Positions 54,444-64,000 of a stretch of DNA of 64,000 nt are shown one piece after another. Positions within the stretch are counted from its first letter, which is position 1; every line of letters starts with the position of its first letter. The notes under the pieces are model-generated. The model saw only the letters and a program-made list of their open reading frames with translations. It did no database searches and was not told where the DNA came from. Both the position numbers and the translations under genes were made by a program. The stretch covers positions 5,270,001 to 5,334,000 of the forward strand of contig NZ_JQNN01000001.1 of the NCBI RefSeq assembly GCF_000745265.1, read 5' to 3'. Source of the stretch: Massilia sp. 9096. GTDB lineage: Bacteria > Pseudomonadota > Gammaproteobacteria > Burkholderiales > Burkholderiaceae_D.

Positions 54444-55516
54444 CGAAACGATTGATGATCATGGCGGCCGGCACCGGCGGCCACATCTTCCCCGGCATCG
54501 CGATCGCGCAGACGATGCGCGCGCGCGGCTGGGAAGTGTCGTGGCTGGGCACCCAGCACGGCATGGAAAAGGACATCGTGCCCAGGCACGACATCCCGAT
54601 GGACCGCATCGACTTTTCCGGCATGCGCGGCAAGGGCCTGGGGCATACGGTCGGCGGCGCGTTCAAGCTGCTCGCCAGCTTCGCCTCCTGCCGCAAGTAC
54701 CTCGCGCTGCGAAAGCCCGACGTGGTGCTGGGCATGGGCGGCTACGTGACCGTGCCGGGCGGGATGATGGCGCGTGCGCGCGGCGTGCCGCTGGCGCTGG
54801 TCAATGCCGACGCCGCGCTGCTGTTGTCGAACAAGACCCTGACGCCGATCGCCCAGCGCGTGCTGTTCGGCTTCCCGGCCGATTTCGGCAAAGCCGCCGG
54901 CAAGGCGGTCGTCACCGGCAACCCGGTGCGCGCGGAGATCCTCGACATGCTGGCGCCGGGCCGCCGCTTCGCCACGCGCAGCGGGCCATTGAACATCCTG
55001 GTGGTCGGCGGCAGCCTGGGCGCCAAGGTGCTCAACGACGCCGTGCCGGCCGCGCTGGCGCTCATTCCGGAAGGCCTGCGTCCGAACGTGACCCACCAGT
55101 CGGGCAAGAAGAACATCGACGCGCTGCGCGCCGCGTACGCGCAAGCCGGCGTACAGGCCAACGTGGTCGACTTCATCGACGACATGGCGGCCGAATACGC
55201 CAACGCCGACCTGGTGATCTGCCGCGCCGGCGCGATCACGGTGTCGGAACTGACCGCGGCCGGCGTGGCGAGCGTGCTGGTGCCGTTCGTGGCCAGCACC
55301 ACCAGCCACCAGCGCGACAACGCGATCTGGATGCAGGAACAGAAGGCGGCGGTGCATTTGCCGCAGGGCGAACTCAATCCGCAGAAGCTGGCCCAGCTGC
55401 TGCAATCGACCACGCGCGACGACTGCCTGCGCATGGCCGAGGCGGCGCAGGCGGTGGGCAGGCGCGACGCCAACGAGGCGATCGCGAAAGTTTTGGAAGA
55501 ATTGGCGGGCCAATGA
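54440..55516 (+). CDS. murG: Lipid II synthase MurG
   Basis: A 358-residue GT-B glycosyltransferase that adds GlcNAc to lipid I at the inner face of the membrane. The N-terminal Gly-rich loop is [13 protein letters not shown], with MGGYVTVPG in the first domain. The donor site of the C-terminal domain is [13 protein letters not shown], then [12 protein letters not shown] and HQRDNA. It overlaps both ftsW and murC by four bases. Confidence 0.98.
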   Translation: MTKRLMIMAAGTGGHIFPGIAIAQTMRARGWEVSWLGTQHGMEKDIVPRHDIPMDRIDFSGMRGKGLGHTVGGAFKLLASFASCRKYLALRKPDVVLGMGGYVTVPGGMMARARGVPLALVNADAALLLSNKTLTPIAQRVLFGFPADFGKAAGKAVVTGNPVRAEILDMLAPGRRFATRSGPLNILVVGGSLGAKVLNDAVPAALALIPEGLRPNVTHQSGKKNIDALRAAYAQAGVQANVVDFIDDMAAEYANADLVICRAGAITVSELTAAGVASVLVPFVASTTSHQRDNAIWMQEQKAAVHLPQGELNPQKLAQLLQSTTRDDCLRMAEAAQAVGRRDANEAIAKVLEELAGQ

Positions 55517-56910
55517 AACACAAGATCAAACACATTCACTTCGTCGGCATCGGCGGCAGCGGCATGAGCGGCATCGCCGAGGTGCTGCTGAACCTGGGCT
55601 ATAAAGTGTCGGGCTCGGACCTGGCCTCGAACGCGGCCAGCCAGCGCCTGGCGGAACTGGGCGCCATCGTCAGGATCGGCCACGCGGCCGAGCACATCCT
55701 GGGCGCCGACGCCGTGGTCACCTCGACCGCCGTCAACGAAGCCAATCCGGAAGTGGTGGCGGCGCGCGCCGGCAAGGTGCCGGTGGTGCCGCGCGCGATC
55801 ATGCTGGGCGAACTCATGCGCCTGAAGCGCGGCATCGCGATCGCCGGCACGCACGGCAAGACCACCACCACCAGCCTGGTCGCTTCGGTGCTGGCCCAGG
55901 GCGGCATGGATCCGACTTTTGTCATCGGCGGGCGCCTGAACAGCGCCGGCGCCAACGCCAAGCTGGGCACCGGCGAGTACATCGTGGCCGAAGCCGACGA
56001 GTCGGACGCCTCGTTCCTGAACCTGTCGCCAATGATCGAGGTCATCACCAACATCGACGCCGACCACATGGACACCTACGAGCACGACTTCGAAAAGCTC
56101 AAGGGCGCGTTCGTCAACTTCACCCACCGCCTGCCGTTTTACGGCCGCGTGATGCTGTGCGTGGACGATCCGCACGTGCGCGCGATCCTGCCACAGGTGA
56201 CCAAGCCGGTGACGACCTACGGCTTTGCCGAGGATGCCGAAGTGCGCGCCCTGAACGCCGGCGCCGACGGCGTCCAGATGCGCTTTACCGTGCGCCAGGA
56301 AGGCTATGCCGACACCGAATTCGTGCTGAACCAGCCGGGCATGCACAACGTGCTCAATGCGCTGTCGGCGATCGCGATCGCGCGCGAGATCGGCGTGCCG
56401 GACGAGGCGACCGCCATCGGCCTGCGCGAATTCCGCGGCGTCGGCCGCCGCTTCACGCGCTACGGCGAGATCCCGCTCGAGGGCGGCGGCAGCTTCACCC
56501 TGGTCGATGACTACGGCCACCACCCGGTCGAAGCCCAGGTGACGCTGGCCGCCGCGCGCGCCGCCTATCCGGGCCGGCGCCTGCTGCTGGCCTTCCAGCC
56601 GCACCGCTACACCCGCACGCGCGACCTGTTCGAAGACTTCGTCAAGGTGCTGGGCGCGCCGGACGTGCTGCTGCTGGCCGAAGTCTACGCCGCCGGCGAG
56701 ACCCCGATCGTGGCCGCCGACGGGCGCGCGCTCGCGCGTGCGCTGCGCGCGGGCAGCCAGATCGAACCGATCTTCGTCGAAGCCATCGCCGACATGCCGG
56801 CGACCATCATGAAGGTGGCGCGCGACGGCGACGTCGTGCTCACCATGGGCGCCGGCTCGATCGGCGGGGTGCCGCATCAACTGACACAGTTTCAAAAGGT
56901 AGCATCGTGA
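55513..56910 (+). CDS. murC: UDP-MurNAc-L-alanine ligase MurC
   Basis: A 465-residue Mur ligase that adds L-alanine to UDP-MurNAc, the first peptide step. It has [16 protein letters not shown] at the N-terminus, ATP loop [22 protein letters not shown], and the C-terminal DDYGHHPVE and [12 protein letters not shown] motifs. The start overlaps murG, and the end overlaps the GTG of ddl by four bases. Confidence 0.98.
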   Translation: MKHKIKHIHFVGIGGSGMSGIAEVLLNLGYKVSGSDLASNAASQRLAELGAIVRIGHAAEHILGADAVVTSTAVNEANPEVVAARAGKVPVVPRAIMLGELMRLKRGIAIAGTHGKTTTTSLVASVLAQGGMDPTFVIGGRLNSAGANAKLGTGEYIVAEADESDASFLNLSPMIEVITNIDADHMDTYEHDFEKLKGAFVNFTHRLPFYGRVMLCVDDPHVRAILPQVTKPVTTYGFAEDAEVRALNAGADGVQMRFTVRQEGYADTEFVLNQPGMHNVLNALSAIAIAREIGVPDEATAIGLREFRGVGRRFTRYGEIPLEGGGSFTLVDDYGHHPVEAQVTLAAARAAYPGRRLLLAFQPHRYTRTRDLFEDFVKVLGAPDVLLLAEVYAAGETPIVAADGRALARALRAGSQIEPIFVEAIADMPATIMKVARDGDVVLTMGAGSIGGVPHQLTQFQKVAS

Positions 56911-57890
56911 CCGCGACTCAACTCACCTCGCAAGAAATCGCGGACCTGGGCAAGGTCGGCGTCCTGTTCGGCGGCCGTTCGGCCGAGCGCGAGATCTCGA
57001 TCCTGTCCGGCACCGGCGTGCTCGAGGCCCTGAAATCGAAAGGCGTCGACGCCCACGCCTTCGATCCGGCCGAGCGTTCGCTGGCCGACCTGGCGGCCGA
57101 AAAATTCGACCGCGTGTTCATCGCGCTGCACGGCCGCTACGGCGAAGACGGCAGCCTGCAGGGCGCGCTCGAGCAGCTCGGCATCCCGTACACCGGCAGC
57201 GGCGTAATGGCGTCCTCGGTCGGCATGGACAAGATCACCACCAAGATCGTCTGGCTGGCGCACGGCGTGTCGACGCCGAAGTACGCGATCATCGATGACG
57301 GCACCGACCTCGATAAGGTGGTGGAAGAGCTGGGCCTGCCGCTGATCGTCAAGGCGCCGCTGGAGGGGTCCAGCATCGGCATCACCAAGGTGACCCGCCG
57401 CGAAGAGCTGCAGGCGGCGGTCGAGCTGTCGCGCAGGTACGATGCGCGCGTGCTGGCCGAGCAGTTCATCGTGGGCCGCGAGTTCTCGGTGCCGCTGCTG
57501 GGCACCGGCCCGACCGCGCGCGCGCTGCCGATCGTCGAGATCGTCGCCCCGGAAGGCAAGTACGACTACCAGAACAAGTACTTCACCGACGACACCAAGT
57601 ACTACTGCCCGGCGCCGCTGGATGCCGCTGCTACCATTGCCATCCAGCGCGAGGTCGAGAAGGCCTACCGCGCCCTCGGCTGCGAAGGCTGGAGCCGCAT
57701 CGACGTGCTGCTGCGCGAATCCGACGGCAAGTTCTTCCTGCTGGAAGTGAACACCTCGCCCGGCATGACCGGGCACTCGCTGGTGCCGATGGCCGCGCGC
57801 GCCGAAGGCACCAGCTACGAAGACCTGTGCGTGCAGATCCTGCGCAGCGCCAGCCTGAAGATGAAACAGAACAGCAAGGACAAGGCGTAA
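56907..57890 (+). CDS. ddl: D-alanine-D-alanine ligase
   Basis: A 327-residue ATP-grasp enzyme that joins two D-alanines for MurF. Conserved segments are [12 protein letters not shown] at the N-terminus, [22 protein letters not shown] (ATP-binding) and the C-terminal [15 protein letters not shown]. It starts with GTG 56907 inside the murC end. The position between murC and ftsQ matches ddlB of the dcw cluster. Confidence 0.97.
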   Translation: MTATQLTSQEIADLGKVGVLFGGRSAEREISILSGTGVLEALKSKGVDAHAFDPAERSLADLAAEKFDRVFIALHGRYGEDGSLQGALEQLGIPYTGSGVMASSVGMDKITTKIVWLAHGVSTPKYAIIDDGTDLDKVVEELGLPLIVKAPLEGSSIGITKVTRREELQAAVELSRRYDARVLAEQFIVGREFSVPLLGTGPTARALPIVEIVAPEGKYDYQNKYFTDDTKYYCPAPLDAAATIAIQREVEKAYRALGCEGWSRIDVLLRESDGKFFLLEVNTSPGMTGHSLVPMAARAEGTSYEDLCVQILRSASLKMKQNSKDKA

Positions 57891-57893
57891 GCG

Positions 57894-58709
57894 ATGTGGC
57901 ATGACGTGCGAGCCTTGAACGCAACCGCCGGCGCGCTGACCGCGCTGTCGGTGCTCGCCTGCGTGGCCTCCGGCGTGTGGTGGATTTCCCAGCGCCCGAT
58001 GTTCACGCTGCGTTCGGTGCGGGTCGAGAGCATGTACGGGCTGGAACTGCAGCACGTGAACGAACTGACGGTGCGCAACGGCGTGCTGGGCAAGATCAAG
58101 GGCAACTTCTTCACCTCGGACCTGGACCAGGTGCGCAACACCTTCGAGGCGGTGCCCTGGGTGCGCAAGGCCAGCGTGCGGCGCGAATGGCCGAACCAGC
58201 TGATCGTCCAGGTCGAGGAGCACGAGGCGCTCGGCACCTGGGGCGAGGATGGCCGCCTGTTGTCGGTCAAGGGCGACGTGTTCACCGCCAACCTGGCCGA
58301 GGCCGACGAGGACCACCCGCTGCCGGCGTTCGAAGGCCCGGCCGGGAGCGAGAAGGAAGTGCTGTCGCGCTTCGCCCAGCTGCGCGGCTGGTTCGCGCCG
58401 GTGCGCCTGGTGCCGACCTCGATCAGCCTGTCGAACCGCTATGCCTGGACCGTCAAGCTGGACAACGGCATGAGCGTCGAGCTGGGCCGCGAGCAGGACA
58501 AGAATACGCTGCAGGCGCGCGTACAGCGCCTGGTGAGCATTTATCCGCAGCTGGTGGCGCGCCTGCAGGAAGGCCGGATCGACACGATCGACATGCGTTA
58601 TCCGAACGGCCTGGCGCTGTCGTCGGCCTCGCTGGCGATCCCGGCCGACGCCACCAAGCCGGTGAAGCCGGTCGTGAAAAAGCCCGTGAAAACGACAAAA
58701 CATACTTAA
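57894..58709 (+). CDS. ftsQ: Cell division protein FtsQ
   Basis: A 271-residue bitopic divisome protein and the scaffold of FtsQLB. A short N-terminus is followed by a span at about residues 14-34, the POTRA domain (about 38-108, FTLRSVRVESMYGLELQHVNE) and the FtsQ-type beta domain, with VRREWPNQLIVQVEEHEALG in between. A basic Lys/Pro-rich tail ends the protein. It starts three bases after ddl. Confidence 0.95.
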   Translation: MWHDVRALNATAGALTALSVLACVASGVWWISQRPMFTLRSVRVESMYGLELQHVNELTVRNGVLGKIKGNFFTSDLDQVRNTFEAVPWVRKASVRREWPNQLIVQVEEHEALGTWGEDGRLLSVKGDVFTANLAEADEDHPLPAFEGPAGSEKEVLSRFAQLRGWFAPVRLVPTSISLSNRYAWTVKLDNGMSVELGREQDKNTLQARVQRLVSIYPQLVARLQEGRIDTIDMRYPNGLALSSASLAIPADATKPVKPVVKKPVKTTKHT

Positions 58710-58736
58710 AAATTCTGAAAGCAGGCGACAGCTAAC

Positions 58737-59969
58737 ATGACAAAAGACGCGAAGAACCTGATCGTCGGTCTGGACATCGGCACCTCGAAGGTGGTGGCGG
58801 TGGTGGCCGAGGTGATGGCCGATGGGCGCCATGAGGTAATCGGTCTCGGCCAGCACGAGTCGAAGGGTTTGAAGAAGGGCGTTGTCGTCAACATCGAGGC
58901 GACCGTCGAGTCGATCCAGCGCGCGCTCGAAGAAGCCGAGCTGATGGCCGATTGCAAGATCCGTAACGTCTACGCGGGCATCGCCGGCAGCCATATCCGC
59001 TCGTTCAACTCGAGCGGCATGGTCGCCATCAAGGACAAGGAAGTCACCTCGACCGACGTCGCGCGCGTGATCGAGACCGCCAAGGCCGTCAACATCCCGA
59101 CCGACCAGCAGCTGCTGCACACGGTGCCGCAGGAGTTCATCGTCGACAACCAGGAAGACGTGCGCGAGCCGATCGGCATGAGCGGCATCCGCCTCGAGGT
59201 GCGCGTGCACATCGTGACCGGCGCGGTGTCGGCGGTGCAGAACATCGTCAAGTGCGTGCGCCGCTGCGGCCTCGAAGTGTCGGACCTGATCCTGCAGCCG
59301 ATGGCCTCGGCCGACTCGGTGCTGACCAACGACGAGAAGGAACTCGGCGTGGTCATCATCGACATCGGCGGCGGCACGACCGACATTGCGGTGTTCTCCG
59401 ACGGGGCGATCCGCCACACCGCCGTGATCCCGATCGCCGGCGACCAGATCACCAGCGACATCGCGATGGCGCTGCGCACCCCGACCGGCGAAGCCGAAGA
59501 GATCAAGATCCGCTACGGCGTGGCCAAGCAGGTGCTGGCCGATCCGGGCGAGACCCTCGAAGTGCCGGGCCTGGGCGACCGCGGTCCGCGTTCGCTGTCG
59601 CGCCAGGCGCTGGCCGCCGTGATCGAGCCGCGCGTGGAAGAGCTGTTCGCGATGGTGCACCAGGTGGTGCGCGAGTCCGGCTACGAAGGCGTGCTGTCGT
59701 CGGGCATCGTGCTGACCGGCGGCTCGTCGATCATGCCGGGCATGATCGAAATGGCCGAAGACATCTTTTTGAAACCGGCGCGCCTCGGCACGCCGGAGTA
59801 CCGCGGCCAGCTGGCCGACGTGGTGCGCAGTCCGCGCTACGCGACCGTGCTCGGCCTGCTGCTGGAAGCGAAGAAGCAGTACCTGCGGGGTCACATCGTC
59901 ACGCGCCAGGATGGCTCGGTGAAGGCGGTGTGGCAACGCATGAAGGAGTGGTTCCTCGGAAATTTCTAA
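58737..59969 (+). CDS. ftsA: Cell division protein FtsA
   Basis: A 410-residue actin-like protein that tethers FtsZ to the membrane. The phosphate-1 loop is GLDIGTSKVVAVV, phosphate-2 VIIDIGGGTTDIAVF and the adenosine loop SGIVLTGGSSIMPG. The C-terminal amphipathic helix (AVWQRMKEWFLGNF) is the membrane anchor. It is 27 bases after ftsQ, a looser spacing than in the rest of the cluster. Confidence 0.98.
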   Translation: MTKDAKNLIVGLDIGTSKVVAVVAEVMADGRHEVIGLGQHESKGLKKGVVVNIEATVESIQRALEEAELMADCKIRNVYAGIAGSHIRSFNSSGMVAIKDKEVTSTDVARVIETAKAVNIPTDQQLLHTVPQEFIVDNQEDVREPIGMSGIRLEVRVHIVTGAVSAVQNIVKCVRRCGLEVSDLILQPMASADSVLTNDEKELGVVIIDIGGGTTDIAVFSDGAIRHTAVIPIAGDQITSDIAMALRTPTGEAEEIKIRYGVAKQVLADPGETLEVPGLGDRGPRSLSRQALAAVIEPRVEELFAMVHQVVRESGYEGVLSSGIVLTGGSSIMPGMIEMAEDIFLKPARLGTPEYRGQLADVVRSPRYATVLGLLLEAKKQYLRGHIVTRQDGSVKAVWQRMKEWFLGNF

Positions 59970-60077
59970 GTCGCCACGAAGGTTGCCGTACGAACTTGCA
60001 GTGTGGAAGTGGTTACAACTAAAAAGCAACGCACGGCGATTATTTCGGGTACAAGTAACAAGCAGTAACGGTTTTTC

Positions 60078-60107
60078 TTGGTTAAAGAACGCAAACATTT
60101 TTAAAAT
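60078..60107 (+). promoter_or_regulatory. Candidate ftsZ promoter
   Basis: TTGGTT (60078-60083), 18 bases, TAAAAT (60102-60107), within the 221-base ftsA-ftsZ gap, the largest gap between mraZ and ftsZ. It would allow ftsZ expression independent of the upstream cluster. Confidence 0.5.
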
Positions 60108-60190
60108 AGAGCGCATTTCCAATCTCCAGGTTTGATGGCGAACCATGAGCTCTGCAGCTTGGACGTGCACTTACAGATTAGGAGTTCATC

Positions 60191-61390
60191 ATGGAGTTTG
60201 ATATGGTCGATAACGCAGCACTGGGTACCGTCATCAAGGTCGTCGGCGTTGGCGGCGCGGGCGGTAACGCGGTGCAGCACATGATCAACAAGGGCGTGGC
60301 CGGCGTCGAGTTCATCGCCGCCAACACCGACGCCCAGGCCCTGGCCGCGTCGAGCGCCCACAACATCATCCAGATCGGCGACTCCGGTCTGGGCGCCGGC
60401 ATGCGTCCGGAAGTCGGCCGCCAGCTGGCCGAGCAGTCGCGCGCGCGCATCGAGGATGCGCTGCGCGGCGCGCACATGGTCTTCATCGCCGCCGGCATGG
60501 GCGGCGGCACCGGCACCGGCGCCGCACCGATCGTGGCCGAAGTGGCCAAGAGCCTGGGCGCGCTGACCGTGGCGGTCGTGTCCAAGCCGTTCTCGTACGA
60601 AGGCGGCAAGTGCATGGAAGTGGCCGAGACCGGCCTGAACGAACTGACCAAGCACGTCGACTCCCTGATCGTCATCCTCAACGAAAAGCTGGAAGACATC
60701 TACGAAGACGAATCGATGCTGGACTGGATGAAGCACGCCGACGACGTGCTGAACAACGCGGTCGCCGGTATCGCCGAGATCATCAACGTGCCGGGCCACA
60801 TCAACGTCGACTTCAACGACGTCAAGACCATCATGAGCGAGCAGGGCAAGGCGATGATGGGCACCGCGACCGCCGCCGGCGTCGACCGCGCGCGCATCGC
60901 CGCCGAGCAGGCCGTGGCCTCGCCGCTGCTGGACGGTATCGACCTGTCGGGCGCCAAGGGCGTGCTGGTGAACGTCACCGCGTCGCGCGGCCTGAAGGGC
61001 AAGGAGATCAAGGAAGTCATGGCCGCCGTGCGCGCTTTCGCGGCGCCCGACGCCGCCATTGCCCAGGGCATCGCCTACGACGACGCGATGGGCGACGAGC
61101 TGCGCGTGACCGTGGTCGCGACCGGCCTGGGCAAGAACAAGGCCAATATCTCGCTGGTGCAGCCGCAGCAGGTGCTGCGCACCGGCACTTACGGCAGCCC
61201 GGTCATGGGCGCCACCTCGGTGACCCCGGGCGTGGCCGTGGGTTCGGTCGCCGGCGCGCCGGGCATGGACGGCATGAAGCAGCCGGCCGTGTGGCGCCGC
61301 GAGCAGGCCTCGGAGCAGGTGCGCGCGATGCAGAACAACGGCGTCGAGACGTACGACATTCCGGCCTTCCTGCGTAAACAGGCTGACTGA
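60191..61390 (+). CDS. ftsZ: Cell division protein FtsZ
   Basis: A 399-residue tubulin-like GTPase that forms the division ring. It shows GVGGAGGNAVQHM, NTDAQAL, the tubulin signature GGGTGTGAAP and the T7-loop region NVDFNDVKTIM. A flexible linker follows, then the conserved C-terminal peptide YDIPAFLRKQ, which binds FtsA and ZipA. A strong TTAGGAG lies six bases before the ATG. A terminator follows about 36 bases after the stop. Confidence 0.99.
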   Translation: MEFDMVDNAALGTVIKVVGVGGAGGNAVQHMINKGVAGVEFIAANTDAQALAASSAHNIIQIGDSGLGAGMRPEVGRQLAEQSRARIEDALRGAHMVFIAAGMGGGTGTGAAPIVAEVAKSLGALTVAVVSKPFSYEGGKCMEVAETGLNELTKHVDSLIVILNEKLEDIYEDESMLDWMKHADDVLNNAVAGIAEIINVPGHINVDFNDVKTIMSEQGKAMMGTATAAGVDRARIAAEQAVASPLLDGIDLSGAKGVLVNVTASRGLKGKEIKEVMAAVRAFAAPDAAIAQGIAYDDAMGDELRVTVVATGLGKNKANISLVQPQQVLRTGTYGSPVMGATSVTPGVAVGSVAGAPGMDGMKQPAVWRREQASEQVRAMQNNGVETYDIPAFLRKQAD

Positions 61391-61425
61391 GCAAGCGGAC
61401 TGAACGCCGTTAAAACTCCATGATG

Positions 61426-61465
61426 AAGGGCCCGGGACGACCAAGCGTCCCGGGCCTTTTGTTTT
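61426..61465 (+). terminator. Terminator after ftsZ
   Basis: aagggcccgggacg, loop accaag, cgtcccgggcctttt, then gtttt. The very stable stem and interrupted T-run suggest that it ends the dcw transcript before the peroxiredoxin gene. tatact (61465-61470) just after it could be the next -10 box. Confidence 0.88.
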
Positions 61466-61506
61466 ATACTCGTCGATCTCGTTCCAACCACATGGAGTAG
61501 CACAAC

Positions 61507-62013
61507 ATGACCATCCAGATCGGCGACCGCCTGCCCGACGCCACCCTGTCCGAATTCATCGAGACCGAAACCGAAGGCTGCGCGCTCGGCCCGAACACCT
61601 TCCAGGTCGCCGACCTGGTCCGGGGCAAGACCATCGTCGTGTTCGGCCTGCCGGGCGCCTTCACGCCGGGCTGCTCGATCCAGCACCTGCCCGGCTACAT
61701 CCAGCACGCCGAGGCGCTGAAAGCCAAGGGCGTCGACGAGATCTGGTGCGTGTCGGTCAACGACGCCTTCGTGATGGGCGCCTGGGGCCGCGACCAGAAG
61801 GCGACCGGCATCGTGCGCATGATGGCCGACGGCAGCGCCATGCTCACCCGCGCGCTGGGCCTGGAATTCGACCTGACCGCCAGGGGCCTGGGCGTGCGCA
61901 GCCAGCGCTACTCGATGCTGGTGGTCGACGGCGTGGTCAAGCAGCTCAACGTCGAGAACGGCGGCGGCGTCGACGTCTCGTCGGCCGAGAAGATGCTGGC
62001 CCAGCTGGCATGA
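61507..62013 (+). CDS. Peroxiredoxin (Prx5 type)
   Basis: A 168-residue thiol peroxidase that reduces H2O2 and alkyl hydroperoxides. The peroxidatic Cys is in PGAFTPGCSIQHLPGY, the Prx5 signature. The downstream WCVSVNDAFVMGAWG and the Arg in RSQRYSML complete the active-site surroundings. The ATG follows GGAG by nine bases. It stands between ftsZ and lpxC as an independent unit after the terminator. Confidence 0.95.
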   Translation: MTIQIGDRLPDATLSEFIETETEGCALGPNTFQVADLVRGKTIVVFGLPGAFTPGCSIQHLPGYIQHAEALKAKGVDEIWCVSVNDAFVMGAWGRDQKATGIVRMMADGSAMLTRALGLEFDLTARGLGVRSQRYSMLVVDGVVKQLNVENGGGVDVSSAEKMLAQLA

Positions 62014-62056
62014 TGCACGCAACCGCGCACGCAACCACGCGCGCACACGCGCAGGC

Positions 62057-62944
62057 ATGAGCGCGGAGGCGGGCGCGCGCCTCAAGGGCAACCTGCGCAG
62101 CATCCAGGCGATGCTGCTGGCGGTGGTCGCTTTCTCCATCATGGACACGATGATGAAGCTGCTGGCCGCCGAATTCCCGCCGATGCAGGTGGCGGCGCTG
62201 CGCGGCCTGTCGTCGCTGCCGCTGGTGTGCGCCTACGTCGCCTGGCGCGGCGCGTTCAAGGGGATCCTGCGCGTCCGCTGGCCGCTGCACATCCTGCGCG
62301 GCGTGATCGGCATCGCCATGCTGGCGCTGTTCGCCTACGGCGTGAATACGCTGTCGCTGGCAGAGGCCTACACGATCTATTTCGTCGGACCGATCCTGAT
62401 CACCGCCTTGTCGGCCCCGGTGCTGGGCGAGCGCGTGAACGGCGCGCGCTGGATCGCGATCGCGATCGGCATGGCCGGCGTGCTGGTGGTGCTGCGCCCG
62501 AGCGGGGCGGGTTTTCTTTCCGTCGGCGGGCTGGCGGTGCTGGCCTCGGCGATCGGGTATGCGGTGTCGGCGGTCGCCGGGCGGATCCTGGCGCGCAGCG
62601 ACCGCGCCGAGCACATGGTGTTCTGGGTGATGCTGATGATGGGGCTGGGGGCGGCCGTGCTGGCGGCGCCGTCGTGGGTGCCCTTGCAGGCCCGGCATGT
62701 GCCGCTGCTGGCGGCGCTGGCGGTCTCGGGTTTCGTGGCCCAGCTGGCGTTGACCGAAGCCTTCAGCCACGGCGAAGCCTCGGTGGTCGCGCCGTTCGAA
62801 TACACGGCCCTGGCCTGGGGCGTGGCGATCGACTGGCTGATGTGGAAAACCCTGCCGGACGGCTTCACCTTGCTGGGTGCGGCGATCATCATCGGCAGCG
62901 GCTTGTACCTGATTCGCCACGAAACGGTGCACGCGCAAGCCTGA
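62057..62944 (+). CDS. EamA/DMT family transporter
   Basis: A 295-residue transporter with ten predicted spans in two EamA repeats (about residues 14-145 and 150-290). Repeat phrases include VAALRGLSSLPLVCAYVAWRG and LAEAYTIYFVGPILITALSAPVLGERV, a typical EamA segment. The second half ends ALAWGVAIDWLMW and then LLGAAIIIGSGLYLIRHE. The substrate is unknown; relatives export amino acids or metabolites. It is 43 bases after the peroxiredoxin gene and may share its transcript. Confidence 0.92.
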   Translation: MSAEAGARLKGNLRSIQAMLLAVVAFSIMDTMMKLLAAEFPPMQVAALRGLSSLPLVCAYVAWRGAFKGILRVRWPLHILRGVIGIAMLALFAYGVNTLSLAEAYTIYFVGPILITALSAPVLGERVNGARWIAIAIGMAGVLVVLRPSGAGFLSVGGLAVLASAIGYAVSAVAGRILARSDRAEHMVFWVMLMMGLGAAVLAAPSWVPLQARHVPLLAALAVSGFVAQLALTEAFSHGEASVVAPFEYTALAWGVAIDWLMWKTLPDGFTLLGAAIIIGSGLYLIRHETVHAQA

Positions 62945-63022
62945 CATCCATGAAACGTGGCGTGCCAACCACCCCCAATGGGCCACTGAGGGGGGCTGTC
63001 GGCGCACTGGTGCACGCTACGC

Positions 63023-63028
63023 TATAAT
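63023..63028 (+). promoter_or_regulatory. Consensus -10 box directly before lpxC
   Basis: A perfect TATAAT ends six bases before the lpxC ATG, and no good -35 hexamer is visible. If used, transcription would start at or next to the ATG, giving a leaderless message. Confidence 0.45.
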
Positions 63029-63034
63029 CAAACG

Positions 63035-63970
63035 ATGCTAAAACAAAGAACAATCAAACAGCTGGTGCGCACCACAGGTGTCGGCCTGCACTCCGGCACC
63101 AAGGTCGAACTGACCCTGCGCCCGGCTGCAATCGGCACCGGCATCGTGTTCCGCCGCGTCGATCTCGACCCGGTGGTCGAGTTCCCCTCGAACGCGGACA
63201 TCGTCGGCGACACCCGCATGGCGACGGTGCTCACGCATGGCAATGCGCGCGTCTCGACGGTCGAGCACCTGATGTCGGCCTGCGCCGGACTGGGCATCGA
63301 CAACCTGTACGTCGACGTCACTGCCGAGGAAATCCCGATCATGGACGGCTCGGCCTCGTCCTTTGTTTTTCTGCTGCAGCAGGCCGGCGTGCAGGAGCAG
63401 GGAGCGCCCAAGAAGTTCATCCGCGTGCTCAAGCCGGTCGAGATCCGCCAGGGCAGCGGGGCGGGCGAAAAGTGGGCGCGCCTGTCGCCGTACGACGGCT
63501 TCAAGCTCGACTTCTTCATCGAATTCAACCACCCGGCGGTGGACGGCACCATGCAGCGCGCCAGCATCGACTTCGGCAAGGTCTCCTACGTGCACGACGT
63601 CTCGCGCGCACGCACGTTCGGCTTCATGCAGGACGTCGAAAGCCTGCGCGGCATGGGCCTGGCGCGTGGCGGCTCGCTCGAAAACGCGATCGTGATGGAC
63701 GAATACCGCATCCTCAACGCGGACGGCCTGCGCTACGAGGACGAGTTCGTGCGCCACAAGATCCTCGACGCGATCGGCGACCTCTACCTGGTCGGTTACC
63801 CTCTGCTGGCCGCGTACGAAGCGCACAAGTCGGGCCATGGCCTGAACAACCAGCTGCTGCGCGAACTGCTGGCCCATCCGGACGCCTACGAGATCGTCAC
63901 CTTCGAAGAGCAGGCGCGTGCGCCGCAGTCGTACGGCGAGCAGATGGAACGGGAGTGGGCGCTGACCTGA
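63035..63970 (+). CDS. lpxC: UDP-3-O-acyl-N-acetylglucosamine deacetylase LpxC
   Basis: A 311-residue zinc deacetylase catalysing the committed step of lipid A synthesis. The zinc ligands are His in VEHLMSA, and His and Asp in [13 protein letters not shown]; the catalytic His is in HKSGHGLNN. The N-terminus [18 protein letters not shown] is typical. No Shine-Dalgarno sequence precedes the ATG; a TATAAT lies there instead. lpxC is the usual last gene of the dcw region in proteobacteria. Confidence 0.98.
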   Translation: MLKQRTIKQLVRTTGVGLHSGTKVELTLRPAAIGTGIVFRRVDLDPVVEFPSNADIVGDTRMATVLTHGNARVSTVEHLMSACAGLGIDNLYVDVTAEEIPIMDGSASSFVFLLQQAGVQEQGAPKKFIRVLKPVEIRQGSGAGEKWARLSPYDGFKLDFFIEFNHPAVDGTMQRASIDFGKVSYVHDVSRARTFGFMQDVESLRGMGLARGGSLENAIVMDEYRILNADGLRYEDEFVRHKILDAIGDLYLVGYPLLAAYEAHKSGHGLNNQLLRELLAHPDAYEIVTFEEQARAPQSYGEQMEREWALT

Positions 63971-64000
63971 AGTTGCGGGGCGGCGTTCGACCCGGCGCCT

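Noticed and set aside
56892..60170. A 1092-codon open frame on the minus strand, the longest in the window
   Set aside because: It runs antisense to ddl, ftsQ and ftsA, is rich in His, Arg, Gln and Asp as expected for the complement of G+C-rich codons, and has no recognisable domain.

Overview
The window is a G+C-rich chromosomal segment of a betaproteobacterium. Gene content and order (ctaC-ctaD-ctaG-ctaE-SURF1-ctaA-ctaB respiratory cluster, a complete mraZ-to-lpxC division and cell-wall cluster, ftsYEX near rpoH) fit the Burkholderiales, and the tiny genes nested in the oxidase cluster (a 47-residue assembly protein, DUF2970, DUF2909) point to an Oxalobacteraceae-type genome such as Massilia/Telluria. 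The family-level placement is inference from gene style, not from a search.

Layout. 1-7957: aa3-type cytochrome c oxidase operon (end of subunit II, subunits I and III, CtaG copper chaperone, SURF1, two SCO-like proteins, heme A and heme O synthases). 7997-15145: AI-2E-type permease, then on the minus strand a LytS/LytTR-type two-component pair translationally coupled to an acyltransferase, a SnoaL-like secreted protein, a CNNM/CorC membrane protein and an NhaR-type LysR regulator. 15291-18325: a DUF475 - TerD - AIM24 - TerD operon ending in a strong terminator. 18384-23196: a visibly A+T-richer island with two 45-residue precursor peptides, a CPBP-like membrane protein, an HlyD-family adaptor and a C39-peptidase ABC exporter. 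I read this as an unlabelled two-peptide bacteriocin/microcin system, and it is the most interesting part of the window. 23247-28066: gamma-glutamyltransferase coupled to a small lipoprotein, a TAT-exported dienelactone hydrolase-like protein, and rpoH with a CIRCE operator upstream. 28607-35208: aldehyde dehydrogenase, ftsYEX and a ThDP-dependent enzyme. 35358-35703: RNase P RNA (rnpB). 35775-43654: a chemoreceptor, glycerol kinase, several poorly known membrane or secreted proteins, a PQQ-propeller lipoprotein and a Lon-like AAA ATPase. 44055-63970: the dcw cluster from the MraZ operator and mraZ through ftsZ, then a peroxiredoxin, an EamA transporter and lpxC.

How the genes work together. 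The first block builds and metallates a respiratory terminal oxidase. The last block makes lipid II precursors (murE, murF, mraY, murD, murG, murC, ddl), assembles the divisome (ftsL, ftsI, ftsW, ftsQ, ftsA, ftsZ) and commits to lipid A (lpxC). Most genes in that block overlap by 1-4 bases, which implies a single translationally coupled transcript. The peptide island is self-contained for production, processing and inner-membrane export, but has no TolC-type outer-membrane channel within the window. No tRNA, insertion sequence, prophage or CRISPR array was seen.
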